In this document: positions 17,457 through 27,907 of the stretch, in pieces
Layout: every line of letters starts with the position of its first letter
How positions within the stretch are numbered: the first letter of the stretch is position 1
Assembly (NCBI RefSeq): GCF_014203355.1
Contig: NZ_JACHIR010000001.1
Coordinates: 4,404,038 to 4,468,037 of the forward strand
Direction of reading: 5' to 3'
From: Kutzneria kofuensis
Lineage (GTDB): Bacteria; Actinomycetota; Actinomycetes; Mycobacteriales; Pseudonocardiaceae
DNA: 64,000 bases
Made by a program: the position numbers and the translations under genes
Notes under the pieces: generated by a model
Seen by the model: only the letters and a program-made list of their open reading frames with translations
Told to the model about the DNA's origin: nothing
The model's database searches: none

Positions 17457-17559
17457 AGCACTGTGTTGTGTGACACGGTCGTGGGGCACGGACACCCCTT
17501 GTTGGCCTTTTCGCCACCTACACTGAAGGTGGTCCGACGCCGTCACTAGGGAGTTCTCG

Positions 17560-19092
17560 GTGCCCACCGACCGGTCTGTGCCCGACTCTGTGTCCGACGA
17601 ATCCGAGCGCGAACCGCGTGAGGAGTGTGGCGTCTTCGGGGTCTGGGCCCCAGGCGAAGACGTGGCCAAGCTCACCTACTACGGGCTTTACGCCCTCCAG
17701 CACCGCGGCCAGGAAGCGGCCGGCATCTCGGTCGCCGACGGCAAGCAGATCGTGGTGTTCAAGGATCTCGGCCTGGTCAGCCAGGTGTTCGACGAGCAGA
17801 TCCTGTCCTCGCTGCACGGCTACCTCGCCGTCGGGCACTGCCGCTACTCCACGACCGGCTCCACCACGTGGGAGAACGCCCAGCCGGTGTTCCGCACCAC
17901 CGCCACCGGCAGCGGCATGTCGCTGGGCCACAACGGCAACCTGGTCAACACCGCCGAACTCCTGGCCCGCGCCAAGGAGGCCGGCGTGGACATGCGCGGC
18001 GGCGCCACCACCGACTCGGACCTGATGTCCGGCCTGCTCGCCGCGGCCGCCGCGGACAAGGGCCTTGAGCAGGCGGCGATGGAGTTACTGCCGACCCTGC
18101 GCGGCGCGTTCTGCCTCGTCTGGTCCGACGAGAACACCCTGTACGCGGCCCGCGACCCGCAGGGCGTGCGGCCGCTGGTGCTCGGCCGGCTGGAGCGCGG
18201 CTGGGTGGTCGCCAGCGAGACCGCGGCGCTGGACATCGTCGGCGCGTCCTTCGTCCGCGAGGTCGAGCCCGGCGAGCTGCTGGCCATCGACGCCGACGGC
18301 CTGAGGTCCGCTCGCTTCGCCAACCCCGAGCCCAAGGGCTGCATCTTCGAGTACGTCTACCTGGCCCGGCCCGACACCACCATCGGCGGCCGGTCCGTGC
18401 ACGCCACCCGGGTCGACATCGGCCGCCGGCTGGCCGCCGAGCACCCCGTCGAGGCCGATCTGGTCATCCCGGTGCCGGAGTCCGGCACCCCCGCCGCCAT
18501 CGGCTACGCCCAGGCGTCCGGCATCCCGTACGGGTCCGGCCTGGTCAAGAACGCCTACGTCGGCCGCACCTTCATCCAGCCGTCGCAGACCATCCGGCAG
18601 CTGGGCATCCGGCTCAAGCTCAACCCGCTGCGGGACGTGATCCGCGGCAAGCGGCTCGTCGTCGTCGACGACTCCATCGTGCGCGGCAACACGCAGCGGG
18701 CGCTGGTGCGGATGCTGCGCGAGGCCGGCGCGATCGAGGTGCACGTCCGGATCGCGTCACCGCCCGTGCGCTGGCCCTGCTTCTACGGCATCGACTTCGC
18801 CTCCCGGGCCGAGCTGATCGCCAACGGGCTGGACTTCGACGGCATCCGCCGCTCCATCGGCGCCGACTCGCTCGGCTACGTGTCGCTGGAGGCGCTGGTC
18901 GCCGCCAGCGAGCAGCCGAAGAGCCGGCTGTGCAGCGCCTGCTTCGACGGCGACTACCCGATCCCGCTGCCCGACGACGCCATGATCGGCAAGCATCTGC
19001 TCGAGGGCATCGAGGAGAAGGCCGTCTCGGGCTCCGCCGCACCCGTGCTCGCCAACGGGTACGGTGCCGAGGACGCGCTGCGTCGACCCTGA
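17560..19092 (+). CDS. purF: Amidophosphoribosyltransferase
   Basis: It makes 5-phosphoribosylamine from PRPP and glutamine, the first step of purine synthesis. The 510-residue protein has a 22-residue propeptide before the nucleophile Cys23 (REECGVFG), so it is the self-processed type. The PRPP loop is LVVVDDSIVRGNT. Cysteines in KGCIFEY, VRWPCFYGID and LCSACFDGDYP match the [4Fe-4S] ligands of the Bacillus-type enzyme. GTG 17560 follows AGGGAG, with a TACACT box about 35 bases upstream. purM starts 32 bases after its stop, forming an operon. Confidence 0.97.
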   Translation: MPTDRSVPDSVSDESEREPREECGVFGVWAPGEDVAKLTYYGLYALQHRGQEAAGISVADGKQIVVFKDLGLVSQVFDEQILSSLHGYLAVGHCRYSTTGSTTWENAQPVFRTTATGSGMSLGHNGNLVNTAELLARAKEAGVDMRGGATTDSDLMSGLLAAAAADKGLEQAAMELLPTLRGAFCLVWSDENTLYAARDPQGVRPLVLGRLERGWVVASETAALDIVGASFVREVEPGELLAIDADGLRSARFANPEPKGCIFEYVYLARPDTTIGGRSVHATRVDIGRRLAAEHPVEADLVIPVPESGTPAAIGYAQASGIPYGSGLVKNAYVGRTFIQPSQTIRQLGIRLKLNPLRDVIRGKRLVVVDDSIVRGNTQRALVRMLREAGAIEVHVRIASPPVRWPCFYGIDFASRAELIANGLDFDGIRRSIGADSLGYVSLEALVAASEQPKSRLCSACFDGDYPIPLPDDAMIGKHLLEGIEEKAVSGSAAPVLANGYGAEDALRRP

Positions 19093-19124
19093 ACGATCCC
19101 CTACGAGTACGGAGCTTCTCGACC

Positions 19125-20195
<1,071 letters not shown>

Positions 20196-20222
20196 CACCG
20201 GTTACTCGGTGGACGCCCCACG

Positions 20223-20228
20223 TAATCT
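20223..20228 (+). promoter_or_regulatory. Leaderless -10 box of arfB
   Basis: TAATCT ends 7 bases before ATG 20236; no ribosome-binding site is present. Confidence 0.45.
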
Positions 20229-20235
20229 TGGGGCC

Positions 20236-20664
20236 ATGGCCGACGAACTCCAGGTGACGCCGTCGCTGGTGATCGCCGGCGCGGAACTGCGCGAACGGTT
20301 CTCCCGGTCCTCCGGACCGGGAGGCCAGGGCGTGAACACCACCGACAGCCGGGTCGAGCTGTCCTTCGACGTGGCCGGCTCGCCGTCGATCCCGGACCAC
20401 CTCCGCCCGCGCATCCTCGCGCGGCTGGCCAACCGCCTCGTCGACGGCGTGCTCACCATCGCCGCCAGCGAGTACCGGTCCCAGCTGGCCAACCGCAACG
20501 CCGCCCGGGAACGCCTGGTGTCGGTGCTCCGGGCCGCGGCGACCCCGCCGCCGCCCAAGCGCCGCCCCACCAAGCCCTCCCGGGGCGCCAAGGAACGCCG
20601 CCTGGAGGCCAAGCACCAGCGCAGCGAGGTCAAGCGCAACCGCCGCAGCGTCAGCGACGACTGA
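20236..20664 (+). CDS. arfB: Alternative ribosome-rescue factor ArfB (peptidyl-tRNA hydrolase, YaeJ type)
   Basis: It frees stalled ribosomes by hydrolysing peptidyl-tRNA. The 142-residue protein has the class I release-factor catalytic domain with the GGQ motif in RSSGPGGQGVNTTDSRVEL. A basic, disordered C-terminal tail (KRRPTKPSRGAKERRLEAK) would enter the empty mRNA channel. It lacks the codon-recognition domain of RF1/RF2, which fixes the assignment. ATG 20236 is chosen from the leaderless box. It is convergent with the paralogue pair downstream. Confidence 0.92.
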   Translation: MADELQVTPSLVIAGAELRERFSRSSGPGGQGVNTTDSRVELSFDVAGSPSIPDHLRPRILARLANRLVDGVLTIAASEYRSQLANRNAARERLVSVLRAAATPPPPKRRPTKPSRGAKERRLEAKHQRSEVKRNRRSVSDD

Positions 20665-20713
20665 CCCCGGCGAGTCACGCTCTCCGGCACACCGAATGTC
20701 GGTTTCCGGCAGA

Positions 20714-22231
20714 TCAACTCACCCGCGGGTACTTGCCTTCCCGCTTCTGCACCCGCACGACCTCGATCCGCGCCTCGACGGTGTCCAGCGCGCCGACGGC
20801 GTAGCCGAAGTGCAGGCCCTCGATGCCGACCTCGGCGACGATCACCTCGGACTCCGGGCCGATGAGCCCGCCGGCGGCGGTGACGAAGTCCCACGCGGGG
20901 TCGGGCTCCAGCTCGAAGGCCTCCTGGATCACGGCGCTGAGCTCGTCCAGCGAGGTGGTCGACTCGACCTCGACCTGCTTCTCCCGGTCGGGGAACACGA
21001 TCTTCAGCACGTGCGCGGTCTGCTCGACGTCCTCGGGCACGGGCAGCAGCTCGTCGTAGTCGGCCTCCAGGGCCTCCTCGATGTCCCGCAGCGCCACGAG
21101 CTCGTCGCTGTCGGCGCGGAACTCGACCAGCTCGGGGTCGTGGTAGGCCTCGGCGAAGCGCTCCAGGATCTCGGGCAGCCGCTCCTCCCACACGGGGAGC
21201 TGCGCCGGCGTGGCGGTGAAGTGCACCCAGGCGGTGACGATCTCCGGCAGCAGCGCCAGGTCCTCGTCGGAGATCTCGATGTTGGCCGGCACGCTCACGC
21301 TCAGCAGGTAGTCCAGCGACGCCGGACCGATCTGCCGGACGCGGCGGCCGTTGGACGACGCGGAGCTGGCCGCCAGCACGGCCCACGACCGAGCCAGCTC
21401 GGCGTCGGCGAAGGTCCGCGAGGCCAGGAACTCCTCGACCACCGGCTCGAAGTCCTCGATCTCCGGCAGGTCGTCGGACAGCGCCGCCACCCGGGCCTGC
21501 AGCAGCGCGAACTCCATCGCCGGATTGGTGTCGTCCGGCAGCTCCAGCATCTCGCCGTGCGCCTCCGGACCGTCCACCAGGAACAGCCCCAGCGGCCCGT
21601 CGATCCGCTCCAGCGCCTCCACCGCGGTCAGCCGGACCGGCTGCGGCGACGGCTGGATGTTCACGCCCAGTTCCCGTGCCAGCGCCTGCGCGTCCGTCTC
21701 GGTCCGTTGCACCACGGCGATCTGCACGATGTGCAACGCCTGCGCGTGGTCGACCAGCACGCCGATGACGATGTCGGCGTAGCCCAACGTGATCAGCTCG
21801 ACGTCGCCGAACTGGTCGGCCACCGACCACGCGTCCTCCAGCGCCGGCTGCTCCTGCCGGTACCAGTCCGGCGCCGACACGCCGGCCGAGGTCAGCTCGG
21901 TTGCGGCGTCGAGGAAGAAGTCCCGCTCCTCGTCGTAGCCGACGGAGCCCAGCGCCAGCAGCGCCGCCAGCGTCGCCGGGCTGCCCTGCTCCACCAGCGC
22001 CTCGACCAGCCGCTCCACCGAGCGGTCCATGGTCTCGTCCGGGTCGCCGTCCCGCTGCCACGCCGACCGCCAGAAACTGCCGACCAGCCCGGCCGCCCAC
22101 AGCTGCGCCTCGTACAGCGACTTCATGCCCAGCAGGTCGTTCGCGGCGGCCACCGCCGCCTGGACCGGGGACTGCGGACGTGGGCGCTGCCCCTTGCGCT
22201 TGGGCTTGCGGCTACGGCTGACCGGGCTCAT
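20714..22231 (-). CDS. Conserved protein of unknown function, paralogue A
   Basis: I do not recognise the family. The protein has 505 residues, no signal peptide and no membrane segment. It opens with a basic Ser-Arg-Lys-rich stretch (MSPVSRSRKPKRKGQRPRP), then an alpha-helical region (LLGMKSLYEAQLWAAGLVGSFW). The rest is strongly acidic, especially the last 150 residues. The downstream-strand neighbour (22255-23313) is a shorter paralogue with the same opening, the same acidic LITLGYADIVIGVLVDH-like segment and the same gene orientation. The two are 23 bases apart and probably form an operon. Binding to nucleic acid through the basic head is a guess only. Confidence 0.75.
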   Translation of the reverse strand: MSPVSRSRKPKRKGQRPRPQSPVQAAVAAANDLLGMKSLYEAQLWAAGLVGSFWRSAWQRDGDPDETMDRSVERLVEALVEQGSPATLAALLALGSVGYDEERDFFLDAATELTSAGVSAPDWYRQEQPALEDAWSVADQFGDVELITLGYADIVIGVLVDHAQALHIVQIAVVQRTETDAQALARELGVNIQPSPQPVRLTAVEALERIDGPLGLFLVDGPEAHGEMLELPDDTNPAMEFALLQARVAALSDDLPEIEDFEPVVEEFLASRTFADAELARSWAVLAASSASSNGRRVRQIGPASLDYLLSVSVPANIEISDEDLALLPEIVTAWVHFTATPAQLPVWEERLPEILERFAEAYHDPELVEFRADSDELVALRDIEEALEADYDELLPVPEDVEQTAHVLKIVFPDREKQVEVESTTSLDELSAVIQEAFELEPDPAWDFVTAAGGLIGPESEVIVAEVGIEGLHFGYAVGALDTVEARIEVVRVQKREGKYPRVS

Positions 22232-22254
22232 GCGGCGAATCGTCGCACGTGGCG

Positions 22255-23313
22255 TCAGGAACGGGTCACCCGGGCGTTGAGGATCGCGTACCCCTCCAGC
22301 AGCACCGACAGGTCGTCCGTCCAGTCGGCGTTGGTGAAGCGGGCCCAAGCGCGGATGGCCTCGGTCAGCGCCGGCACGTCCGCCTCCGGCATCGCCACCT
22401 CCCGCGCCAGTTTGAGGATCTGCGCGTGGCCGAAGTGCAGGCCGAAGTCGGTCACGGCGCGGCCGGTCTCCTCGGCGCTGCGGACCACGAAGCCGGCCCA
22501 CCAGCGCGACCATTTCTCGTCAGTGTCACAGGTGGCCATGAACTGCTCGATCACGCCCTCGTCGGCCGGCGCGGGGGGCAGGTCGGTCAGCACCGCCTCC
22601 ATCAGCGCCGTCCGCCCGATGACCTTCCTGACCTGCGCGGCCGGAAGGTCGGCGGCGAAGTCCGGTCCCTCGTCCACGAACATGGTCACCGGGCCGAACA
22701 GGCGGTACGACACCTCGGTCGGGCTCAGCGCGACGGGTTCCCCGTGGGCCGAGATCGCCCGGGCCAGCTCGCGGACGAACGCGACACCGTCCTGCGGGCC
22801 CCGCACGACGACGCTGAGCAGGCGCATCAGGCCGACGTGCTCGACGATCACGCCCAGCGTGTGGTCGTGGTACTCCAGGACGATCGCCTCGTAGTCCCGG
22901 TTGGCGTCGGTGATCGAACGGGCGGCGAGCAGCCGCAGCTTCAGGTCGCCGGCGTACCAGGCCGGCATCGACCCGGTGGCGAGCGCGAGTTCCTCGCCCA
23001 GCGCGGCGAATTCGGCCCGCCGCTTGCGCCGGCCGACCAGGCTCAGCGCCAGCGCCGCCGCCGTACCGGCGGCCCCGCCCACGTCGGCGATCTCGAACCG
23101 CAGCTGCCCGATGGCGATGTCCGGGTCGTCTCCCGTATCCCAGGCGACGGCGCGGTAGTGGCCGATCAGGTCGGACGCCCAGGTCCGAGCCTGCACCAGC
23201 GACGTGATCTCCAGCGCCTGCTCGACCGTCTCGGCCAGCGGCGACACCCGCGGCGGACGCGGCCTACCGGCGTTGTTCCTCTTGGGCTTGCGCTTGCGGC
23301 TGGCCGGGCTCAT
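22255..23313 (-). CDS. Conserved protein of unknown function, paralogue B
   Basis: A 352-residue paralogue of the neighbouring gene. Shared features are the opening MSPASRKRKPKRNNAG, a helical block with LVQARTWASDLIGHYRAVAW, a segment YEAIVLEYHDHTLGVIVEHV, and a centre with EGPDFAADLPA that recalls DGPEAHGEML in paralogue A. It lacks the last 120 acidic residues of paralogue A. The sequence just upstream of both start codons is also similar (ATCGTNGCAC), so the duplication included the start region. No function can be assigned. Confidence 0.75.
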   Translation of the reverse strand: MSPASRKRKPKRNNAGRPRPPRVSPLAETVEQALEITSLVQARTWASDLIGHYRAVAWDTGDDPDIAIGQLRFEIADVGGAAGTAAALALSLVGRRKRRAEFAALGEELALATGSMPAWYAGDLKLRLLAARSITDANRDYEAIVLEYHDHTLGVIVEHVGLMRLLSVVVRGPQDGVAFVRELARAISAHGEPVALSPTEVSYRLFGPVTMFVDEGPDFAADLPAAQVRKVIGRTALMEAVLTDLPPAPADEGVIEQFMATCDTDEKWSRWWAGFVVRSAEETGRAVTDFGLHFGHAQILKLAREVAMPEADVPALTEAIRAWARFTNADWTDDLSVLLEGYAILNARVTRS

Positions 23314-23356
23314 GCCACCGATCGTGGCACGGGCCCGGCCAGCGCCTCCAGCAACG

Positions 23357-24844
23357 TCAGCCGTTGGTGGGGAAGCCCAGATCGATGCCGGACTGGCGGG
23401 GCCAGCGGGCGGTGACGGCCTTGGCCCTGGTGTAGAAGCGGACGCCCTCGGCCCCGTGCACGTGGGTGTCGCCGAACAGGGAGTCCTTCCACCCGCCGAA
23501 CGAGTAGTACGCCATCGGCACGGGGATGGGCACGTTGATGCCGACCATGCCGACGTGCACCCGCCGCTGGTACTCCCGCGCGGCGAGGCCGTCGCCGGTG
23601 TAGACGGCTGTGCCGTTGCCGTACGGGTTGGCGTTGACCAGCCGGACGGCGTCCTCGAAGGTCTCCACCCGGACGACCGACAGGACCGGGCCGAAGATCT
23701 CGTCACGGTAGATGGACATCTCCGGCGTGACGTGGTCGAACAGGGTCGGCGCGACCCAGAAGCCGTTCTCGAAGCCGGCGGGGGCGTAGCCGCGGCCGTC
23801 GACCACGAGCGTCGCGCCCTCGGCGACTCCGGCGTCCACATAGGACGCAACCTTGTCCCGGTGCGCGCCGGTGACCAGCGGCCCCATCTGGGACGACGAG
23901 TCGTCGCCGGGCCCGGTGACCAGCTGCCGGGTGCGAACGGCGATGGCCTCGACCAGGCGGTCGGCGACGTCCCCGACGGCGACGATCACGGAGATGGCCA
24001 TGCACCGCTCGCCGGCGCTGCCGTAGCCGGCGGACACGGCCGCGTCGGCGGCGACGTCGATGTCGGCGTCGGGCAGCACGACCATGTGGTTCTTGGCGCC
24101 GCCGAGCGCCTGCACCCGCTTGCCGTTGGCGGTGCCCCGGGCGTAGACGTGCTTGGCGATCGGCGTGGAGCCGACGAAGGAAACCCCGGCCACGTCGGGG
24201 TGATCGAGCAGCGCGTTCACCGCGGTGGCGTCGCCCTGCACGACGTTCAAGACGCCATCGGGCAGGCCGGCTTCGCCGAACAGCTCCGCCAGCCGCACGG
24301 ATGCGGACGGATCGCGCTCGGAAGGCTTGAGCACGAAGGCGTTCCCGGCCGCGATGGCGACGGGGAACATCCACATCGGGACCATCACGGGGAAGTTGAA
24401 CGGAGTGATGCCGGCGACCACGCCGAGCGGCTCACGCACCGAGTACGCGTCCACGCCGCGGGAAACCTGCTCGGAGTGCTCGCCCTTGAGCAGATGCGGG
24501 ATGCCGCAGGCGAATTCGACGACCTCCAGCCCGCGCTGCACCTCGCCGGCGGCGTCGGACACCACCTTGCCGTGCTCGGAGCTGATGATCTCGGCCAGCT
24601 CGTCGGCGTGGTCGTGCACCAGCTGCCGGAACGCGAACAGCACCCGGCTGCGGGTGGACAGCGACGAGTCGGCCCACGACTGCGCGGCCTTGACCGCCGA
24701 CGACACGGCGAGGTCCACATCGGACTGGTCGGCGAGCGCCACCTGGCGCGCCACCTCGCCGGTGCTGGGCCGGAACACGTCACCGGTGCGGGTCGACGAG
24801 CCGGTGGTGCGGGCCCCGTCGATCCAGTGCGGTGTCACACTCAC
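23357..24844 (-). CDS. mmsA: CoA-acylating methylmalonate-semialdehyde dehydrogenase (inositol pathway IolA)
   Basis: It oxidises malonate semialdehyde or methylmalonate semialdehyde to acetyl-CoA or propionyl-CoA with NAD and CoA. In myo-inositol breakdown it is the last step (IolA). The 495-residue protein has the aldehyde dehydrogenase fold: [34 protein letters not shown], and the catalytic Cys281 in [12 protein letters not shown], the MmsA-type context. GTG 24844 has AGGAGG 8 bases upstream, located in the end of lacI. It follows lacI by 16 bases as a second gene of that operon, divergent from the rest of the iol cluster. Confidence 0.95.
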   Translation of the reverse strand: MSVTPHWIDGARTTGSSTRTGDVFRPSTGEVARQVALADQSDVDLAVSSAVKAAQSWADSSLSTRSRVLFAFRQLVHDHADELAEIISSEHGKVVSDAAGEVQRGLEVVEFACGIPHLLKGEHSEQVSRGVDAYSVREPLGVVAGITPFNFPVMVPMWMFPVAIAAGNAFVLKPSERDPSASVRLAELFGEAGLPDGVLNVVQGDATAVNALLDHPDVAGVSFVGSTPIAKHVYARGTANGKRVQALGGAKNHMVVLPDADIDVAADAAVSAGYGSAGERCMAISVIVAVGDVADRLVEAIAVRTRQLVTGPGDDSSSQMGPLVTGAHRDKVASYVDAGVAEGATLVVDGRGYAPAGFENGFWVAPTLFDHVTPEMSIYRDEIFGPVLSVVRVETFEDAVRLVNANPYGNGTAVYTGDGLAAREYQRRVHVGMVGINVPIPVPMAYYSFGGWKDSLFGDTHVHGAEGVRFYTRAKAVTARWPRQSGIDLGFPTNG

Positions 24845-24860
24845 GTCGAAATCCTCCTGC

Positions 24861-25856
24861 TCATGGTGGTGGCGGCGCGGTGGTCGCGCGGACCACCAGG
24901 GACGGGTGCAGCAGCCGGTGGACCGCGTCGGTCCGGCCGCGCACCCGGTCGATCAGGGCCTGTGCGGCCAGCCGGCCCATCTCGTGCCGAGGCTGGTCCA
25001 CAGTGGTCAGTGACACGTGCCGCAGCGCGGCCAGCGACGTGTTGTCGTAGCCGATGACGGAGATGTCCTGCGGCACGCGCAGTCCGGCGTCCTCCAGCGC
25101 GGAGATCGCCCCGACGGCGTTGTAGTCGTTCGCGGCCACGATCGCGGTGGGCATCGGGCCGCCGGCGGAGACCAGGCCGCGCACGGCCCGGGCGCCAGCA
25201 GTATCGGTGTACTCGCTCGCCACCACAAGGGGTTCCAGCCCGTGCCGCTGCATCGCGGCGACATATCCCTTGCGGCGCAACGAGGCCTGCGAACCGCCGC
25301 CGCCGTCCAGGTGGACGATGTGCCGGTGGCCGAGCTCGACGAGGTGGTCGACGGCCAGCCCGGAGCCGACCTCGCCGTCGTCGTTTATCGTGTCCACACT
25401 GGACAATCGTGACGCCCGGGACACCAGCACGAGCGGCGACTGCTCCGCCGCCTTGGCGATGGTGGACGCGGGAACGACGGGCCCGAGCAGCGCGATCCCG
25501 GCCGGCCGGAACGACAAGAGGCTGTCGACGGCGCGACGCTCGCGGGTCGGGCTGCGGCCGCCGGTGTTGATGATGAGGTCGAAGCCCTGCTCGGTGACGG
25601 CGGCGTCGAAGCCGTCCACCACCTCGGCGAAGAAGGCGTTGTTCAGGTCGGACACCATCGCGCCGAGCACCGTCGAGGTGGCGCTGGCCAGCGACCGGGC
25701 CATGAGGTGCGGGGAGTAGCCGAGCTCTTCGGCGGCCTGCAGCACGGCGCTGCGCCGCTGCTCGCTGACCTTGGGCGAGCCCCGCATGACCAGCGAGACC
25801 AGCGCGCGCGACACCCCGGCCCTCGCGGCCACGTCCTCCATGGTCGGACGACCCAT
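24861..25856 (-). CDS. LacI-family regulator of the inositol cluster
   Basis: A 331-residue LacI/GalR repressor. The helix-turn-helix is at residues 4-24 ([20 protein letters not shown]), the hinge helix near residue 50 (LMARSLASA), and a periplasmic-binding-like sensor domain fills the rest. ATG 25856 follows GGGAGGTG. It is divergent from iolG with two perfect LacI-type palindromes in the gap and heads the lacI-mmsA operon, so it very probably controls both arms. The ligand is likely an inositol catabolite; this is inferred from the cluster. Confidence 0.92.
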   Translation of the reverse strand: MGRPTMEDVAARAGVSRALVSLVMRGSPKVSEQRRSAVLQAAEELGYSPHLMARSLASATSTVLGAMVSDLNNAFFAEVVDGFDAAVTEQGFDLIINTGGRSPTRERRAVDSLLSFRPAGIALLGPVVPASTIAKAAEQSPLVLVSRASRLSSVDTINDDGEVGSGLAVDHLVELGHRHIVHLDGGGGSQASLRRKGYVAAMQRHGLEPLVVASEYTDTAGARAVRGLVSAGGPMPTAIVAANDYNAVGAISALEDAGLRVPQDISVIGYDNTSLAALRHVSLTTVDQPRHEMGRLAAQALIDRVRGRTDAVHRLLHPSLVVRATTAPPPP

Positions 25857-25934
25857 CCGCACCTCCCGGCTTGACCGATACAAGGTCACAAGGGTGAAAC
25901 CGCCCCTTGACATCCGTGTGACGCACCCTACAGG

Positions 25935-25965
25935 GTTGGAGCGCTCCAACCAATAGAGCGCTCTA
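25935..25965. promoter_or_regulatory. Double LacI operator controlling the iol cluster
   Basis: GTTGGAGCGCTCCAAC (25935-25950) and TAGAGCGCTCTA (25954-25965) are both perfect palindromes with central CG. Their centres are 17 bases apart. They lie 79 bases from the lacI start and 24 bases from the iolG start, so they can act on both divergent promoters. Confidence 0.7.
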
Positions 25966-25989
25966 ACGGACCGGATGGAGATCCCGCAC

Positions 25990-26994
25990 ATGCGCATCGG
26001 AGTTGCCGGCGTCGGGCGGATCGGCGCCATGCACGCCGCCAACCTCGCCTCCCTGGACCAGGTGGACGAGGTCGTCCTGTTCGACCCGGTGCCGGGCCGC
26101 GCCGAGCAGGCCGCCGCCGAGCTCGGCGCCGACACCAGTCACGTCGACGACCTCGACGCGCTGCTCACCGCGGACGGCGTGCTGCTGGCCACCCCGACCG
26201 ACACCCATCCGGAGATGCTGCGCCGCAGCATCGGCGCCGGCATCCCCGTGCTCTGCGAGAAGCCCATTGCCAGCGACCTGGCGACCATGCAGGCCCTGGT
26301 GGACGAGGTGGAGGCGGCCGGCGCCACCGTGCTGGTCGGCTTCCAGCGCCGGTTCGACCCGGCGATCGTCGAGTTGCACCGCCGGCTGCGGGCCGGTGAG
26401 GTGGGCAAGGTGTACCTGGTACGCGCCCTGGGCAACGACGCCCAGCCGCCGGACTTCGGCTACCTGCCGGCGTCCGGGGGCATCTTCCGCGATCTTTTCG
26501 TGCACGATCTGGACGCCGTTCCGTGGCTGGTCGGCGAGCCGGTCGTCGAGGTGTACGCGTCCGGCTCGGTCCTGGTCGACCAGGCCTTCGCCGACGCCGA
26601 CGACGTGGACAACGCGGTGATCACGCTCAAGTTCGCCGGTGGCGCGCATGCGCTGATCGCCGGCGGCCGGCACGACCCGCTCGGCTACGACCACCGGATC
26701 GAGGTCCTCGGCAGCAGGGATGCCCTCACGGTTGGTCTAGACCCTCGCACCCCGCTGACCTCGCTCGAACCGGACGGCCCCAAGGTGTCCATTGACGCCT
26801 ACCCCGGGTTCCCGGAACGATTCCGCAACGCGTACCTCAACGAGATGGCGGTGTTCGTCGACGTGGTGGCCGGTCGTGCCGACAATCCGTCCCCGGTTCG
26901 GGACAGCCTGGTCAGCCTGCGTCTGGCGGAGGCGTGCGAGGCGTCCCGCCGCTCGGGCAACCCGGTCCGGCTGCTGTCGGAGGTGGGCGCGTGA
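25990..26994 (+). CDS. iolG: Inositol 2-dehydrogenase (Gfo/Idh/MocA family)
   Basis: It oxidises myo-inositol to 2-keto-myo-inositol with NAD, the first step of the pathway. ATG 25990 has GGAG 9 bases upstream; the in-frame ATG at 25975 lies nearer the operators and is less likely. The 334-residue protein starts with the Rossmann motif GVAGVGRIGAMHAANL and has the catalytic-lysine motif CEKPIASD. GIFRDLFVHDLDAVPWL carries the conserved Asp and His of inositol dehydrogenases. It is the first gene of the long iol operon. A GGTCTAGACC palindrome inside it (26734-26743) resembles a DasR core. Confidence 0.92.
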   Translation: MRIGVAGVGRIGAMHAANLASLDQVDEVVLFDPVPGRAEQAAAELGADTSHVDDLDALLTADGVLLATPTDTHPEMLRRSIGAGIPVLCEKPIASDLATMQALVDEVEAAGATVLVGFQRRFDPAIVELHRRLRAGEVGKVYLVRALGNDAQPPDFGYLPASGGIFRDLFVHDLDAVPWLVGEPVVEVYASGSVLVDQAFADADDVDNAVITLKFAGGAHALIAGGRHDPLGYDHRIEVLGSRDALTVGLDPRTPLTSLEPDGPKVSIDAYPGFPERFRNAYLNEMAVFVDVVAGRADNPSPVRDSLVSLRLAEACEASRRSGNPVRLLSEVGA

Positions 26995-27878
26995 GCACCG
27001 TGAAGATCGCCGGCGCGCCGATCTCCTGGGGCGTGTGCGAGGTGCCCGGCTGGGGCCGGGTGCTGCCGCCGCGGACCGTGTTGTCGCAGATGAGCGAGCT
27101 GGGGCTGCGCGCGACCGAGCTCGGTCCGCCGGCCTACCTGCCCGAGGACCCGGCCGTTCTGCGTGAGACGCTTGCCGGACACCAGTTGACTCTGGTCGGC
27201 GGATTCCTGGCCGTCGTCCTGCACGACGCGTCGCGCACCGAGCAAACTCTGCGCGAGGCCGAGCACTCCGCCGAGGTGCTCGCCGCGGGCGGCGCCGAGG
27301 TGCTGGTGCTCGCCGCCGCAACGGGTCTCGACGGTTACGACGAACGTCCACAGTTGACGGATGAACAGTGGGCGACCCTGATCTCCACCTGTGCCGCGAT
27401 CCGGGATGTCGCTGCCCGGCACGGCCTGTCGACGGTGTTGCACCCGCACGTGGGCACGCACGTCGAACGCGGCGCCGAGGTCGAGCGCTTCCTGGCCGAC
27501 TCGGACCTGCCGCTGTGCCTGGACACCGGGCACCTGCTGATCGGTGGCGCGGACCCGGTCGAGCTGGCCAAGCGCCATGCCGCCAGGATCAGCCACGTGC
27601 ACCTCAAGGATGTCCGGGCCGAGATCGCCGACGAGGTTCGGTCGGGTCGGCTCGGGTACGCCGACGCGGTCGCCAAGGGCATGTACGTGCCGCTGGGCGA
27701 CGGCGATGTGGAAGTGGGCGCGATCGTGCGCTTCCTCCACGAGGCGGGTTACGCCGGGTGGTACGTCCTGGAGCAGGACACCGCCCTGACCGAGGATGGC
27801 ACCGAGGGGGACTCAAAGCCCCTGCGTGACACCGCTCGGAGCATCGCTTACCTCGACACGGTCGTCCGGGACCTGTAA
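26991..27878 (+). CDS. iolE: 2-keto-myo-inositol dehydratase-like TIM-barrel protein (IolE/IolI group)
   Basis: A 295-residue sugar phosphate isomerase/epimerase-fold protein, most likely the dehydratase that follows IolG. GTG 26991 overlaps the iolG stop by 4 bases. Metal-site motifs of the family are visible: GAPISWGVCEVPGWG at the N-terminus, STVLHPHVGTHVE, CLDTGHLLIGG and ISHVHLKDV. An isomerase (IolI) role cannot be excluded by sequence alone. The cluster otherwise lacks a dehydratase gene, which supports IolE. Confidence 0.82.
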   Translation: MSTVKIAGAPISWGVCEVPGWGRVLPPRTVLSQMSELGLRATELGPPAYLPEDPAVLRETLAGHQLTLVGGFLAVVLHDASRTEQTLREAEHSAEVLAAGGAEVLVLAAATGLDGYDERPQLTDEQWATLISTCAAIRDVAARHGLSTVLHPHVGTHVERGAEVERFLADSDLPLCLDTGHLLIGGADPVELAKRHAARISHVHLKDVRAEIADEVRSGRLGYADAVAKGMYVPLGDGDVEVGAIVRFLHEAGYAGWYVLEQDTALTEDGTEGDSKPLRDTARSIAYLDTVVRDL

Positions 27879-27907
27879 CCGGCGGCCGCACTTCCCCAGG
27901 AGCGACA

